Positions 22,288 through 33,140 of a DNA stretch of 64,000 nucleotides are shown in pieces. Within the stretch, counting starts at the first letter, position 1. Each line of letters begins with the position of its first letter. The position numbers and the translations under genes are program-made. Source of the DNA: Dromiciops gliroides. Its lineage: Eukaryota; Chordata; Mammalia; Microbiotheria; Microbiotheriidae. The notes below the pieces were generated by a model. That model was not told the DNA's origin and searched no databases. It saw only the letters and a program-made list of their open reading frames with translations. The stretch lies in assembly GCF_019393635.1 (NCBI RefSeq), contig NC_057861.1, positions 377,504,315-377,568,314 of the forward strand. Reading direction: 5' to 3'.

Positions 22288-25200
22288 TCACAGTAGATCA
22301 ACACTCAATGTTGATGATACTGTGTACAATGTTCTTCTGGTTCTACTCATCTCACTCATCATCAGCTCATGCAAGACCCTCCAAATTTCTCTGAACTCCT
22401 CCTGCTCATCATTTCTTACAGCACAATAGTATTCCATTGTATTCATATACCACAACTTGTCCAGCCATTCCCCAATTGATGGGCACCCCCTCAACTTCGA
22501 ATTCCTTGCCACCACGTAAAGAGCAGCTATAAATATTTTTGTACATGTGGGTCCCTTTCCCCCTTCCATGATCTCTTTGGGAAAAAGACCCAAAAGTGGT
22601 ATTGCTGGGTCAAAGGGTATGCACAGCTTTATTGCCCTTTGGGAATAATTCCAAATTGCTCTCCAGAATGGTTGGATCAGTTCACAGCTCCACCAACAAT
22701 GGATTATGTTCCAATTTTCCCACAGCTTCTCCAACATTTATTATTTTCCTTTTTTGTCATTTTAGCCAATCTGATAGGTGTCAGGTAGTACCTCAAAGTT
22801 GTTTTTATTTTCATCTCTCTAATCATTAGAGATTTAGGGCATTTTTTTCATATGGGAATAGATAGCTTTGGTTTCTTCATCAGAAAACTACCCGTTCATA
22901 TCATTTGACCATTTCTCAATTGGGGAATGACTTGGGTTCTTATAAATTTGATTTAGTTCCCTATATATATTTTAGAGATGAGGCCTTTATCAGAAATACT
23001 GGCCTCAAAAATTGTTTCCCAGCTTTCTGCCTCCCTTCTAATTTTGGATGCATTGCTTCTGTTTGTACAAAAATTTTTTAATTTAATGTAATCAAAATCA
23101 TCCATTTTGCATTTTATAATATACTTTATCTCTTGTTTGATAAAAAAACTGTTTTCCTTTCCAAAGATCTGATAGGCAGACTATTCCTTTCTCTCCTAAT
23201 TTACCTATGGTATCACCTCTTATGTCTAAATCATGTATCCATTTTTACCTTATTTTAGTATAAGGTCTCAGATGTTGGTCTATGCCTAATTTTTGCCATA
23301 CTATCTTCCAGTTTTCCCAGCAGTTTTTGTCAAATACTGAGTTCCTATCCCAGAAGCTGGAGTCTTTGGGTTTATCAAACACTATATTACTAGTGTCATT
23401 TACTACTGCATTTCCTGAGCCTAGCTTATTCCATTGATCTACCACTCTATTTTTTAGCCAGTACCAGATAGTTTTGATGACTGCCACTTTATAGTAAAGC
23501 TCCAGGTTTGGTACTGCTAACTCACCTTCCTGTGAATTTTTTTTCATTATTTCCCTGGATATTCTTGATTTTTTGTTTTTCCACATGAATTTTGTTATTA
23601 TTTTTTCTAGCTGTATAAAATAATTTTTAGGTAGTCTGATTGGTATGGAACTGAATAAGTAAATTAATTTAGGCAGTATTGTCATTTTTACTATATTAGC
23701 TCTGCCTATTCATGAGCAATTGATACCTTTCCAATTATTTAGATCTGATTTTATTTGTGTGAAGAGTGTTTGGTAGTTGTGTTCATAGAGTTCCCGGGTT
23801 TGTCTTGGCAAGTAGGCTCCCAAGTATTTTATATTATCTGCCATTACTTTAAATGGAATTTTTCTTTCTATCTCTTGCTGCTGGACTTTGTTGGTCCTGT
23901 ATAGAAATGCTGATGATTTATGTGGATTTATTTTATATCTTGCTACTTTGATAAAGTTATTAATTGTTTCAAGTAATTTTTGAGTTGATTCTCTAGGATT
24001 CTTTAAGTATACCATCATATCATCTGCAAAGAGTGATAGTTTTGTTTTCTTCTTGCTTATTCTAATTCCTTTAATTCCTTTCTCTTCTCTGATTGCTAAA
24101 GCTAACTTTTCTAGGACAATATTAAATAATAGGGGTGATAATGGACATCCCTGTTTCACCCCTGATCTTATTGGGAAGACCTCTAATTTATCTCCATTGC
24201 ATATAATACTTGCTGATGGCTTTAGGTAGATACTGTTTATTATTCTAAGGAAAGCTCCACCTATTCCTAAACTCTCTAGTGTTTTTATTAGGAATGGGTG
24301 TTGTATTTTGTCAAAAGCTTTCTCTGCATCTATTGAGATAATCATATGATTTTGGTTGGTTTTCTTATTGATATGGTTGATTATGTTAATAGTTTTTCTA
24401 ATGTTGAACCAGCCCTGCATTCCTGGTATAAATCTCACCTGGCCATAGTGTATTATCCTGGTGATCACTTGTTGTAATCTCCTTGCTAATATCTTATTTA
24501 AGATATTAGCATCAATATTCATTAGGGAAATTGGTCTATAATTTTCTTTCTCTGTTTTTGCTTTGCCTGGTTTTGGTATCACCACAATATTCGTGTTATA
24601 AAACAAATTTGGTAGAACTCCTTCTTCACCTATTTTTCCAAATAATTTGTGTAATATTGGAATTAATTGTTCTTTAAATGTTTGATAAAATTCACCCATA
24701 AACCCATCTAGCCCTGGGGATTTTTTCTTAGGGAGTTCATTAATGGCTTGTTCAATTTCTTTTTCTAATATGGGTTTATTTAAGGATTTTATTTCTTCTT
24801 CAGTTAACCTGGGCAGTTTGTATTTTTGTAAATATTCATCTATTTCATTTACATTTTCAAATTTATTGGCATACAGTTGGGCAAAATGATTCCTAATTAT
24901 TGATCTAATTTCCACTTCATTGGTGGTAACATTACCCTTTTCATTTTTGATACTGGTAATTTGGTTTTCTTCTTTCTTTTTTTTAATCAAATTAACCAAT
25001 ATTTTATCTATTTTATTGGTTTTTTCATAAAACCAACTCTTAGTTTTATTGATTACTTCTATAGTTTTTTTTTGCTTGTTAATTTCTCCTTTAATTTTCA
25101 GGATCTCTAATTTAGTGTCTAATTGGGGATTTCTAATTTTTTCTTTTTCTTGCCTTTTAAGTTGCATGCCCAATTCATTAATCTCCTCTTTTTCTTTTTT

Positions 25201-26068
25201 ATTCATGTAAGCATTTAGAGCTATAAATTTTCCCCTAAGCACTGCTTTGGCTGCATCCCATAGATTTTGGTATGTTGTCTCATTATTGTCATTCTCTTGG
25301 ATAAAGTTATTGATTGTTTCTATGATTTCTTGTTTGGCCCATTCATTCTTTAGAATGAAATTATTTAGTTTCCAATTGATTTTCATTCTACTTTCCCCTG
25401 GCTCTTTCTTACATGTAATTTTTATTGCATCATGATCTGAGAAGGATGCATTTACTATTTCTGCCTTTCTACATTTGACTATGATGTTTTTGTGCCCTAA
25501 TACATGGTCAGTTTTTGAAAATGTGCCATGTACTGCTGAGAAAAAGGTATATTTCTTTCTATCCCCATTCAATTTTCTCCAGACATCTATCATGTCTACC
25601 TTTTCTAGTAATCTATTCACCTCTTTCACTTGTTTATTATTTATTTTTTGGCTAGATTTATCTAATTCTGAGAGGGGGAGATTCAGAACCCCACTAGTAT
25701 AGTATTACTGTCTAATTCCTCTTGTAACTCATTTAACTTCTCCTCTAAGAACTTGGATGCTATACCACTTGGCGCATACATATTCAAAATTGATATTACT
25801 TCATTATCTATAGCACCTTTAAGCAAGATGTAATTTCCATCCTTATCTCTTTTAATGAGATCTATTTTTGCCTGCACTTTGTCTGAGATAAGGATTGCTA
25901 CCCCTGCCTTTTTTACTTTAGCTGAGGCATAATATATTCTGCTCCAGCCTTTTACCTTTACTCTGTGTGTATCTCTCTGCTTCAAATGTGTTTTTGTAAA
26001 CAGCATATTGTAGGGTTCTGGTTTTTAATCCACTCTGCAATTCACTTCTGTTTTATAGCAGAGTTCAT
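22288..26068 (-). pseudogene. L1-f ORF2: endonuclease/reverse transcriptase
   Basis: ORF2 protein nicks DNA and reverse-transcribes L1 RNA at the target. ATG is at 26,068-26,066 (MNSAIKQK) and the natural TGA at 22,290-22,288, about 1,260 codons, the usual L1 length. Endonuclease words NPTICCLQ and SDHDAI (near 25,430) are visible. A 639-codon open stretch (25,629-23,710) holds the [55 protein letters not shown] and the catalytic FADD (near 24,020). The C-terminal part shows CIPFDPAIPLLG near 22,600. Breaks seen are a stop at codon 9, frameshifts near 26,010 and 25,690, a stop at about 23,707 where tryptophan is expected, and one at 23,245. It has no full-length product. Confidence 0.96.
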
Positions 26069-26705
26069 CCCTTTCACATTCACAGTTATTATTACTGACT
26101 GTCTATTCCCCTCCATTCTATTTACCCCTTTAGTACTTTTCCCCCCTTCTTTCACCCTATTCCTCCTCACCGATGTTTTACTTCTTACCCCTGCCTCCCC
26201 CCGATCTGCCCTCCCTTTTTATCACCCCCCTCTCTTTTCTTTACCCTTTTCTCCCTTGCTTTTGTCCTCCCTTCTATCAGTCCCCCCCTTTCCCTTCCCC
26301 TTTTGTTTCCCTAAAGAATGATTTAAGTTTCTTTATCCCAATGAACGGATATGTTATTCCCTTTTTGAGTCAAATCTAATGAGAATAGGGTTGAAACAAT
26401 GTTCCCCCCGCCTTTCTTTCCCTCTATTGTAATAGGTTTTTTTTTTCTACCTCTTCATATGATATAATTCATCCCATTCCACCTTCTCTTTCCTCTCTTC
26501 CCCATAGACTCCCTTTTTAGCCCCTTAATTCTTTTGTATCATCACATCAAAGACAATTTATATTTATACCCTCTATATGTAAAGTCCTTCTCGCTGCCAA
26601 AATACATTTACAGTTCTTAAGAGTTATGAGTATTATCTTCCTGTGTAGGGATATAAACAGTTTAACCTAATAGGGTAACCTTTTTTTTCCCCCTCTGTTA
26701 GTTTT
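26069..26705 (-). other. L1-f inter-ORF spacer
   Basis: About 637 bases, strongly pyrimidine-rich on plus (purine-rich on the L1 strand). It is far longer than the 63-bp spacer of human L1. The same spacer is seen in L1-b, L1-e, L1-j, L1-l and L1-n, so it is a family trait. Confidence 0.85.
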
Positions 26706-27344
26706 TTAAACTTCTCTTGAGTCTTGTATGTTGAGATCAAATTTTCTATTCAGTTCTGGTCTTTTCACCAGGAAAGATTGAAAGTCCCCAATGTCATTAA
26801 ATGTCCATCTTTTCCCCTGAAAGAAAATGCACATTTTTGCTGGGTTATAGATTCTCGGCTGCAATCCAAGCTCCTTTGCCTTCCAGAATATCATATTCCA
26901 AGCCTTGTGGTCCTTTAATGTTGAAGCTGCCAGGTCCTAAGCAACCCTGATTGTGGCTCCATGATATTTAAATTGCTTCTTTCTGGCTGCTTGGAGTATT
27001 TTCTCCTTCACCTGATAATTCTGGAATTTGGCTACAATATTCCTTGGAGTTTTCCTTTTGGGGTCTCTTTCAGGAGGTGATCGATGGATTCTTTCAATGA
27101 TGATTTTATCCTCTGATTCTATGATATCAGGGCAGTTCTCCTTAATAATTTCCTGGAATATGGTGTCTAGATCCTTTTTCTGGTCATGGCTTTCAGGCAG
27201 TCCAATGATTCTCAAAATGTCTCTCCTGGATCTGTTTTCCAGATCAGTTGTCTTTCCAATGAGGTATTTCACATTTTCTTCTATTTTTTCATTCTTTTGA
27301 TTCTGCTTGACTGATTCCTGGTGTCTCATGGATTCCTTATCTTC

Positions 27345-27600
27345 CAACTGTCCCACTTTAATTTTTAAGGCATTGTTTTCTTCAGTGAGATTATGCACCT
27401 TTTTTTCCATTTGGCCAAGTGAATTTTTTATGGCAGTGTTTTCTTCAATGAGAGTATGCACCTTTTTTTCCATTTGGCCAGATGAATTTTTTAAGGTATT
27501 GTTTTCTTCAGTGAGATTATGCACCTTTTTTTCCATTTGGCCGAATGAATTTTTTAAGGCTTTGTTTTCTTCAATGAAATTATGTGCTTCCTTTTCCAAG
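27345..27600 (-). repeat. 63-bp tandem repeat in L1-f ORF1
   Basis: The words GCACCTTTTT (plus) recur at 27,395, 27,458 and 27,521, exactly 63 bp apart, with a fourth weaker unit to the right. Each unit encodes 21 residues, three heptads of coiled coil. Confidence 0.93.
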
Positions 27601-27683
27601 CTGCTGATTCTTTTTTCATAGTTTTCTTGTTTTGCTTTCATTTCTCTCCCCATTTTTTCTTCTACCTCTCACAATTGATTTTT

Positions 27684-27830
27684 TTAAATTAATAAAGTAT
27701 TTTATTTTTTTTTCCATTACATGTAAAGATAGTTCTCAACCTTTGTTTATACAAGCTTTACAATTTCAGATTTTTCTCCCTCCCTCCCCTCCCTCCCCCC
27801 TCCCCTAGACAGCAGGCAATCTGATATAGG

Positions 27831-27873
<43 letters not shown>

Positions 27874-28129
27874 TAATAACATTAATCCTATTTCTGCATT
27901 AGTCATGTTATAAGAGAAAAAAATCAGAGCAATGATGGAAAACCTCAAAATAGAAAAAAAAAAACAACAGCATCAAAAACAAAAGAAATAGTATGGTTCA
28001 TTTAGCATCTATACTCCACAGTTCTTTTTTTTTTCCCCTGGATTTGGAGATCCTCTTCCATCACAAGTTCCCTGGAACTCTTCTGTGCCATTGCATTTGT
28101 GAGAAGAATATAGTCCATCACAGCCATTG
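27684..28129 (-). mobile_element. L1-g: 5'-truncated L1 inside L1-f ORF1
   Basis: A 446-bp copy of the L1 3' UTR, nearly identical in word order to 21,891-22,290, with A tail at the left and a 12-bp duplication CAATTGATTTTT (27,672-27,683 and 28,130-28,141). It includes the G-rich tract (27,776-27,806, minus) and an expanded (TA)n(CA)n run at 27,832-27,874. It is the innermost and youngest of three nested L1s. Confidence 0.96.
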
Positions 28130-28321
28130 CAATTGATTTTTAAAATATTTTTTGAGTTCTTCCAGGACGGGTTTTTGTTCTTGAGACCAATTCACCTTTC
28201 CTCCTGAGGCTTCAGATGTAGGCAGTTTGAGGCTATTGTCCTCATCTGAGTTTGTGTTGGCTTCTTCCCTATTGATACAGAAGCTCTCAATGGAGAGGGC
28301 TCTTTTTTGCTTCTTACTCAT

Positions 28322-28901
28322 TATTGCAGCTTATTTATTTATTTTTTAAGTTGAGGTCTGCTCTGGGGGCACCAGGGTCCCTGTTTTGGGCTTCTTGTGC
28401 AGGGGTATAGGTGCTGTGTGACTGGCTTTTTACTCTGAGGCCTTTATGGTGTGTGGAGATCCCCTGCCCAGCACTTCCTGTCTGGGTGCCATCAGCCAGC
28501 CAGGCGCCTGCTCCCGGTGTCAGTCCCGCCTGACCTGTTCGTGGCCCTCCCGGCCGGTGCAGATAGGTGTTTCCATTGTCCTTCCTGGCCACCAGATTTT
28601 TGAACCAGGTTCCAGGGGCCTCAGTTGTTTGACTGTGGCCTATAGCTCCTGCTGACTTGCCCTGACCCCCTCGGTGCTGGGTTGCTGCTCTGCACTGGGC
28701 CGCCCTTTTGCCCGAGTCAGACTGACCTTTTCCTGAAGTCTTCTAAATTATCTCTGGTTGGAGGACTGTGTCTCTCTGTCTCTTTGCAGGTTCTGTAGTT
28801 TCAGAATCCGTCCAGAGGCTTGATTTAATATTCTTTTCGAGGGAACAGAAGGAGAGCTCAGGCAGCTTGCTGCTTCCTCTCTGCCATCTTGGCTCCACCC
28901 C
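28322..28901 (-). promoter_or_regulatory. L1-f 5' UTR (internal promoter region)
   Basis: About 580 bases, clearly more GC-rich than the surroundings, running from the L1 5' end (GTGGAGCCAAGATGGCAGAG, the 'CAAGATGGC' being a YY1-type word) to the ORF1 ATG. In L1s this region holds the internal promoter. The sense frame upstream of ORF1 is open for 85 codons but begins with GTG, so it is not a credible ORF. Confidence 0.8.
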
Positions 28902-29760
28902 CTCTTACTTTATCTTTTAAGTCCTTTTTTGGTGCTTCTATGGCCTGAGATCGATTCATATTTTTCTTGGAAGCTTTGGATATAGGAGTCCTGATGTTGC
29001 TATCCTCTTCTGAGTGTGCACCTCAATATTCCTTGTCACTGAAGAACCTTTCTATGATCTGCATCTTTCTCTGTTCCTCTTGCCCAGCTTATACTTGACT
29101 TTTAAATCCTTAAAGTGGGGCACTGCTTCCAGAATGTACTGTTCCAAGCTGTAGGGGGTCTAAGGTGGTACCATTTAAGGAGGGGCAGGTTCTTCACTTG
29201 CCTGGCCTATTATTGTTCCATAGATAATCCCAGGCCAACTTACTAATTAACCATGCAGCAAAACTTTGTGTGTTGTGGTTGTTAGTTCTGTCGAGCCTGA
29301 GCCCCTCCTCCACCTAGGCCCAGCTACTCAACCTACTTCCTGGTCCCTAGGAGGGGTGAAACACCCAAGTTCTGCCTCAGCATCATCAGAGACCCCTGTA
29401 ATCTCCTCCAGGTCAACCACTCAGCCCTCTCACCAGACTATGAGCTTAATTCCAAATGATACTGGTGCTGTAACTGATTCAGAGGCTCCAGGGGTCTATT
29501 TTTCTGGCTCAGCCTGCCTGGGACTTGATATGTGTCAGCATGACCTTGTGGTTGGACTCCACTCCTGCCCTGGTACAGCAGACCCCTCCTGCCAACTTTC
29601 AAATCTGTCTTTGGCTGGAAATTGATCTCAGCCAGTTCTTTTGTGGGTTCTGCGGCTCTTTGAATTATTTCTATGGCATTATTTGGACATTTTTTGAATA
29701 GATAATGTTGTGAATTCCAAGGACTTAATGCCTTTCCTCCCCCTTCTTGACTTTGCCGCA
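28902..29760 (-). mobile_element. L1-e (old host L1), 5' part
   Basis: Continues L1-e after the second copy of the target site: ORF1 5' end (about 28,920-29,110), then a 5' UTR ending near 29,760 (cttcttgactttgccgc on plus, the decayed form of the L1 start). Two overlapping 119-codon frames here (29,266-29,625 plus and 29,438-29,797 minus) have no protein character. Confidence 0.75.
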
Positions 29761-29769
29761 GAAATCTCA

Positions 29770-29955
29770 TGAAGTATGATTGAGAGTGATTGACCAATAT
29801 AGTATCTTAACCAAGAAAACCCCAGGAAAATTATTAAAATGATGAAAGTTATGACATCAGAATATGAAAGAGACTTTGGGAGATAGTGGAGGATAAAAAG
29901 ACTTAGCATTCTATGATTCATGCAGTCATGAAGAGTCTGACATAACTGAAGGAAT
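29770..29955 (+). mobile_element. RTE/BovB-like LINE 3' tail
   Basis: 'gactttgggagatagtggag', 'cattctatgattcatgcagt' and 'catgaagagtctgacataac' match the usual RTE tail (gggagatagtggaagacag ... ctatggtccatggggtcacaaagagtcagacacgact). Confidence 0.65.
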
Positions 29956-29959
29956 GAAG

Positions 29960-30580
29960 AAAAAATGTCCTAGTACTATTCTAGATTCTAGGAGCAAGTA
30001 GGTAAAATTAATAATCTTTGACATCAAGGAGTTTACAATCTAGCCAGGAAACACAAAATCTATATGTATCAATACATGCTCAATTGATAAAAGAGTAATT
30101 GAGAAATCGCTAGAGGTTGAAAAGAAACGGAAAAGTTTCAGCTATAAAAGTTAAATCATGAAGGAAACTGAAGATTATAAGATATGGGTTTGAGGAAGAA
30201 ATGTCATAGCTTTTTGTATATGTTGGGTTGTGGGGATGAGGAGACTACGAGAATGGGGAAGGGTGGATGGAGATAGGAGATGGAGTGACATTAAAAAAGT
30301 CAAGCTATTTTGATCATGAAAGAATGTATTGTACAACTAAATTGGAAAAATGGTCAAAGCTAATTTTTAAATGGTTTAATGTTGAACAGTGAACTTCACT
30401 TTATTCTTAGAGATGATAAGAAGATATTGGTAGTTATTGACCTAGAGAATAAAATGGCTAACCAACAGTTTAGGAAATCACTTTGGCAACTGTGTGGAGA
30501 GCATATTATAGTGAAATGAGACCTTGGTTTTGATACCAATTATGAAATTAATCTAATCATCCAAATGAGTGGTGAATATG
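29960..30580 (-). mobile_element. L2 LINE fragments
   Basis: Antisense L2 words: 'catcaaggagtttacaatct' near 30,026, and further along 'ttaggaaatcactttggcaa' and 'ctgtgtggagagcat' near 30,475. The part between 30,090 and 30,360 is poorly assignable. Confidence 0.55.
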
Positions 30581-30588
30581 GTCTAAAT

Positions 30589-30798
30589 CAAGGGTTCTCA
30601 AACTCTTGATCTCATGAAAACTTGTCACAATAAAATATATTAAGAACTCTCCAAAATCTTTTGTTTATGTGGGTTATATCTACCAAGACTTACCATATTA
30701 AAATCAAAATGTATTATTATGATGAAAATATTTTTGCCCTTGGTCCAAAAGTGTCTTGGGATGTCCAGGGGTCTGTGGGACACACTTGAGATGGGCTA
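30589..30798 (+). mobile_element. hAT-Charlie-like DNA transposon remnant
   Basis: Starts CAAGGGTTCTCAAACTC, the typical CAGNGGTTCTCAAAC terminus. It continues 'ttttgtttatgtgggttata', 'ccatattaaaatcaaaatg' and ends near 'acacacttgagatgggc', the opposite terminus. MER5/Charlie-like by memory. No clear 8-bp duplication. Immediately followed by the LTR below. Confidence 0.65.
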
Positions 30799-30811
30799 TT
30801 TAAAATTGTGT

Positions 30812-31454
30812 TGTGTTAAAAATTATTTGGGGCAAAGATTAATATTCCTGTTTTTAGATAACTCTTTTGGGAGGCGCCACATCTGGCCAACCCCAAGTTT
30901 ACATATGCTACTGAGCTCAGGAAGGCAGCTTTTGAAGGACCTCCCCTTTTGGAGGAGGAAAAATTGAACACTCACTGAAAGGAGGCAGGATGTTTCCCAA
31001 AGGCAAGGCGTCTTCCGGAATTCGTCTTTTTTCCTTCTGGGCCCTTGTACTGGCAGCATGTGTTAGTGCTCTGGGTGTGGCGACTGAAGTCTGGGTGTTG
31101 TGAGAGCAACTTTAGACTGTCTGACTGTTCAGGTGTTTGGTGAGTTTAATTACAGAAAACCCTAATAGGCTAAGTTTAGAGTTAAGGGCATTTCTCTGTA
31201 TTTCTATTTTCCTATTTCCTTATCTTTGATTTTTATTAGATTCACCTTTGGTGTTTAATTAATTCCCAAGTAATAAAATCTGATCCTTTTGTGAATTAAA
31301 GTTTAGAGGCTCCTTTCTTATTGGCCTGGGAGAAATATCTAAAAAGGCAGTTCAGAGGGGAGGGTTAAATCCAAAAGATCCCTCATTTCTGGGACACCAA
31401 TAGTAAGGCGAGTCACCCAAATAGCACTCCGTATATCAAATTTTGGCCCTCACA
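30812..31454 (+). mobile_element. Solo LTR, family 2 (643 bp)
   Basis: Begins TGTGTTAAAAATTATTTGGG and ends GGCCCTCACA, with a 4-bp target duplication GTGT (30,808-30,811 and 31,455-31,458; a weak test, since the local sequence is GT-rich). AATAAA lies at 31,272-31,277, about two thirds in, which fixes the orientation. It shows no similarity to LTR family 1. There is no internal viral sequence. The 82- and 78-codon frames over its first half overlap on opposite strands and are not recognised. Confidence 0.85.
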
Positions 31455-31599
31455 GTGTGTATGTGGTAATGATTGGTTGGTCAACAGGCTACATTAGTTA
31501 GCTACATTAGTGTTAGGAAAATGACAGAAAAATAATGTAAGTATTGAAAAGTGAAAGATTTAGCAACTAATTTGTTCTGTGTTGTGATTGATAGTAGTT

Positions 31600-31860
31600 A
31601 GCAAATAAGTATGTATTTTTCAGGGCCTATGATGTGTCAGTCACACTGAAAAGTTTTAGGGCTATAGTAACAAAAGGGAAAATCTACCTTCCCTCAAGAA
31701 GCTTATATTCTAACTAAAGAGACAACATGTACATATATAGTGATCTCCCCCCCACCCACCCACCACCTAAATGCAGTATAAATGCAATAGGGATTCATTG
31801 GAGCTTCTTGAGCCAAAAAATGACATTAGTCAGATTTATTTTTTATGAATATCTATTTGG
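31600..31860 (-). mobile_element. L2 LINE fragment
   Basis: 'cctatgatgtgtcagtcaca', 'ttccctcaagaagcttatat' and 'ttggagcttcttgagccaaa' are antisense L2 words in the right order. A C-rich run sits between them at 31,747-31,767. Confidence 0.6.
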
Positions 31861-32400
31861 AAGATAAGTGGGAGATAGATTAAAAAGGATAGAAAATATA
31901 AATTTATATAAAAATTAAGGTTTTGTAGTATTTCAGGTATAAATCTATGGACTCATATAATCAGGGAGTCAAGAATAAATAGAAGATATATTGTAAAGAT
32001 AGATTCAACATGAGAGGTTTACAATTGTTAAAAAAAATGTGCTTTTGTATCAGAAAGCAGGTTAAAATTATTGAAAGTACTAAATAATTATTTAAATGTG
32101 ATCCAGTCCAATTTTCTCCTCACATCTACTGTTTATTATCAATTTTTAGAGTATTCATAGAAGTAATTAATTCATTGGCTTTTCTTTGTGTTTTAATAAT
32201 ACATATTTAAACATTTTTATATAATTTTGTTTTTCCTTGGAGATATCTTATAAATCCCTTTTGAGTTATTTGTAGTTATTACTAAAAAGGCCTTGGTTTG
32301 AGAAAATTGATGTCACTTGTGCAGAGAAACTTCTGATGAACGTTTGTGTTATTCATACCTTATCTGTTATATTTGAACAACCTAGTTTGTGAACATTCTT
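31861..32400. other. Unassigned
   Basis: AT-rich, no recognised repeat or gene. Confidence 0.4.
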
Positions 32401-32403
32401 TTT

Positions 32404-32550
32404 TTTTATTGTTAGTGAGGCAATTGAGGTTAAATGACTTGCCCAGGGTCACACAGCTAGTAAGTGTTAAGTGTCTGAGGCTGGATTTGAACTCAGGTAC
32501 TCCTGACTCCAGGACTGGTGCTCTATCCACTGCACCACATAGCTGCCTCA
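32404..32550 (-). mobile_element. tRNA-derived SINE
   Basis: Minus-strand copy. Flanks TGAACATTCTTTT (32,390) and TGAACATTTTTT (32,551) form the target duplication. Confidence 0.93.
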
Positions 32551-32640
32551 TGAACATTTTTTACGGGCATGTTTCTGTCTTTTAGCCTCACTGGATATTG
32601 GAATTTGGGGTACCTTGAATTCAGTTCAAGAAACACTTTT

Positions 32641-33010
32641 GTAAAGAATTAATTGTGATTTGAAGTTTCTATGGCCCCATCTTTGCCTAAAATTAGAAAC
32701 CCCATGGGCCCTGGGAGCCTGGGGATTGCTGGTAAGGAGATGGGAGGAGTTTCACCATTCTGACATTGGAGCCAGAAAGAGACAGGATGCAGCCATGTCA
32801 TGCTGTTTTCCTTCCCCCATTCCTTTTTTCCCCCTTTCCTTTAATTATACTAATCTTGTGTTTTTAACTTTGTTCTTGTTAATAAACCTTGTTCTGTTTT
32901 TGAGAAAAAAAAAACACAGGTGCATGCTGGGGTCGGGGCACATGGGATTTCTAATTTTAGGCAAAGATAGTGTCATAGAAACCACAAATTACAATTACAA
33001 TTAATTCTTT
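32641..33010. mobile_element. Element with about 75-bp terminal inverted repeats
   Basis: The left arm starts GTAAAGAATTAATTGTGATT and holds 'atctttgcctaaaattagaa' (32,679-32,698). The right arm carries the inverse, 'ttctaattttaggcaaagat' (32,950-32,969), and ends ACAATTAATTCTTT. The arms match over about 75 bases with one 6-bp gap. The interior contains AATAAACC and, 16 bases later, ten As (32,905-32,914), like a polyadenylated transcript end. Flanks ACACTTTT and ACACTATG could be an imperfect 8-bp duplication, splitting an L2. No transposase frame is present. It is not a family I recognise. Confidence 0.7.
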
Positions 33011-33140
33011 ACACTATGAAGTTCTTATATGCAAGACACTGTGCTATGCATTGGAGACACAAAGATAAAAGTCCAACATTTTCTGAATTCAGTGAGTATG
33101 CATTCTATAGGGAAAAATGATTCTATATAATATATAGATA
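33011..33140 (-). mobile_element. L2 LINE fragment
   Basis: 'tgcaagacactgtgctatgc' and 'attggagacacaaagataaa' are antisense L2 words. The L2 probably continues left of the inverted-repeat element (caagaaacactttt). Confidence 0.6.

Larger units (their letters stand above)
26706..28321 (-). pseudogene. L1-f ORF1: RNA-binding coiled-coil protein
   Basis: ORF1 protein trimerises and coats L1 RNA. ATG is at 28,321-28,319 (MSKKQKRALSIESFCINREE) and the natural stop at 26,706. It is interrupted by L1-g and has an in-frame TGA near 27,668 (expected arginine, a CpG-type change). The long coiled coil has four 21-residue units such as GQMEKKVHNLTEENNTLKNS. An RNA-recognition domain follows, from LENRSRRDILRIIGLPESHD to ERIHRSPPERDPKRKTPRNI. 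The C-terminal domain is split by a TAG near 26,937 (after GATIRVA, where glutamine is expected) and resumes as NMIFWKAKELGLQPRIYNPA to REV-stop. Without L1-g it would be about 386 codons, longer than human ORF1 because of the repeated heptads. Confidence 0.95.
21891..28901 (-). mobile_element. L1-f: near full-length L1
   Basis: Minus-strand L1 of 7,011 bp, or about 6.55 kb without its own insertion. From right: a GC-rich 5' UTR starting at GGGGTGGAGCCAAGATGGCA (28,901 leftward), ORF1 (28,321-26,706), a 637-bp inter-ORF spacer, ORF2 (26,068-22,288), then 3' UTR and A tail at the left edge. A perfect 17-bp duplication brackets it. It sits in ORF1 of L1-e. Both ORFs are broken, so it is dead, but it is the most complete element here and a good reference for the other pieces. 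Confidence 0.97.

Noticed and set aside
22288..26068. A live L1 reverse transcriptase (FADD motif, 639 open codons)
   Set aside because: ORF2 has several stops and frameshifts, and ORF1 is cut by another L1, so the element cannot move by itself.
27776..27874. CRISPR-like or regulatory repeat array
   Set aside because: It is the L1 3' UTR polypurine tract plus an expanded TA/CA run; no direct repeats with unique spacers occur anywhere in the window.
28335..28592. 85-codon upstream frame in the L1-f 5' UTR, and an antisense 69-codon frame, as an ORF0-like gene
   Set aside because: The sense frame starts with GTG, not ATG, and neither frame has independent support such as conservation across copies.
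29266..29797. Two overlapping 119-codon frames as a proline/serine-rich gene
   Set aside because: They lie in the L1-e 5' UTR on opposite strands, with no domain and no start context of note.
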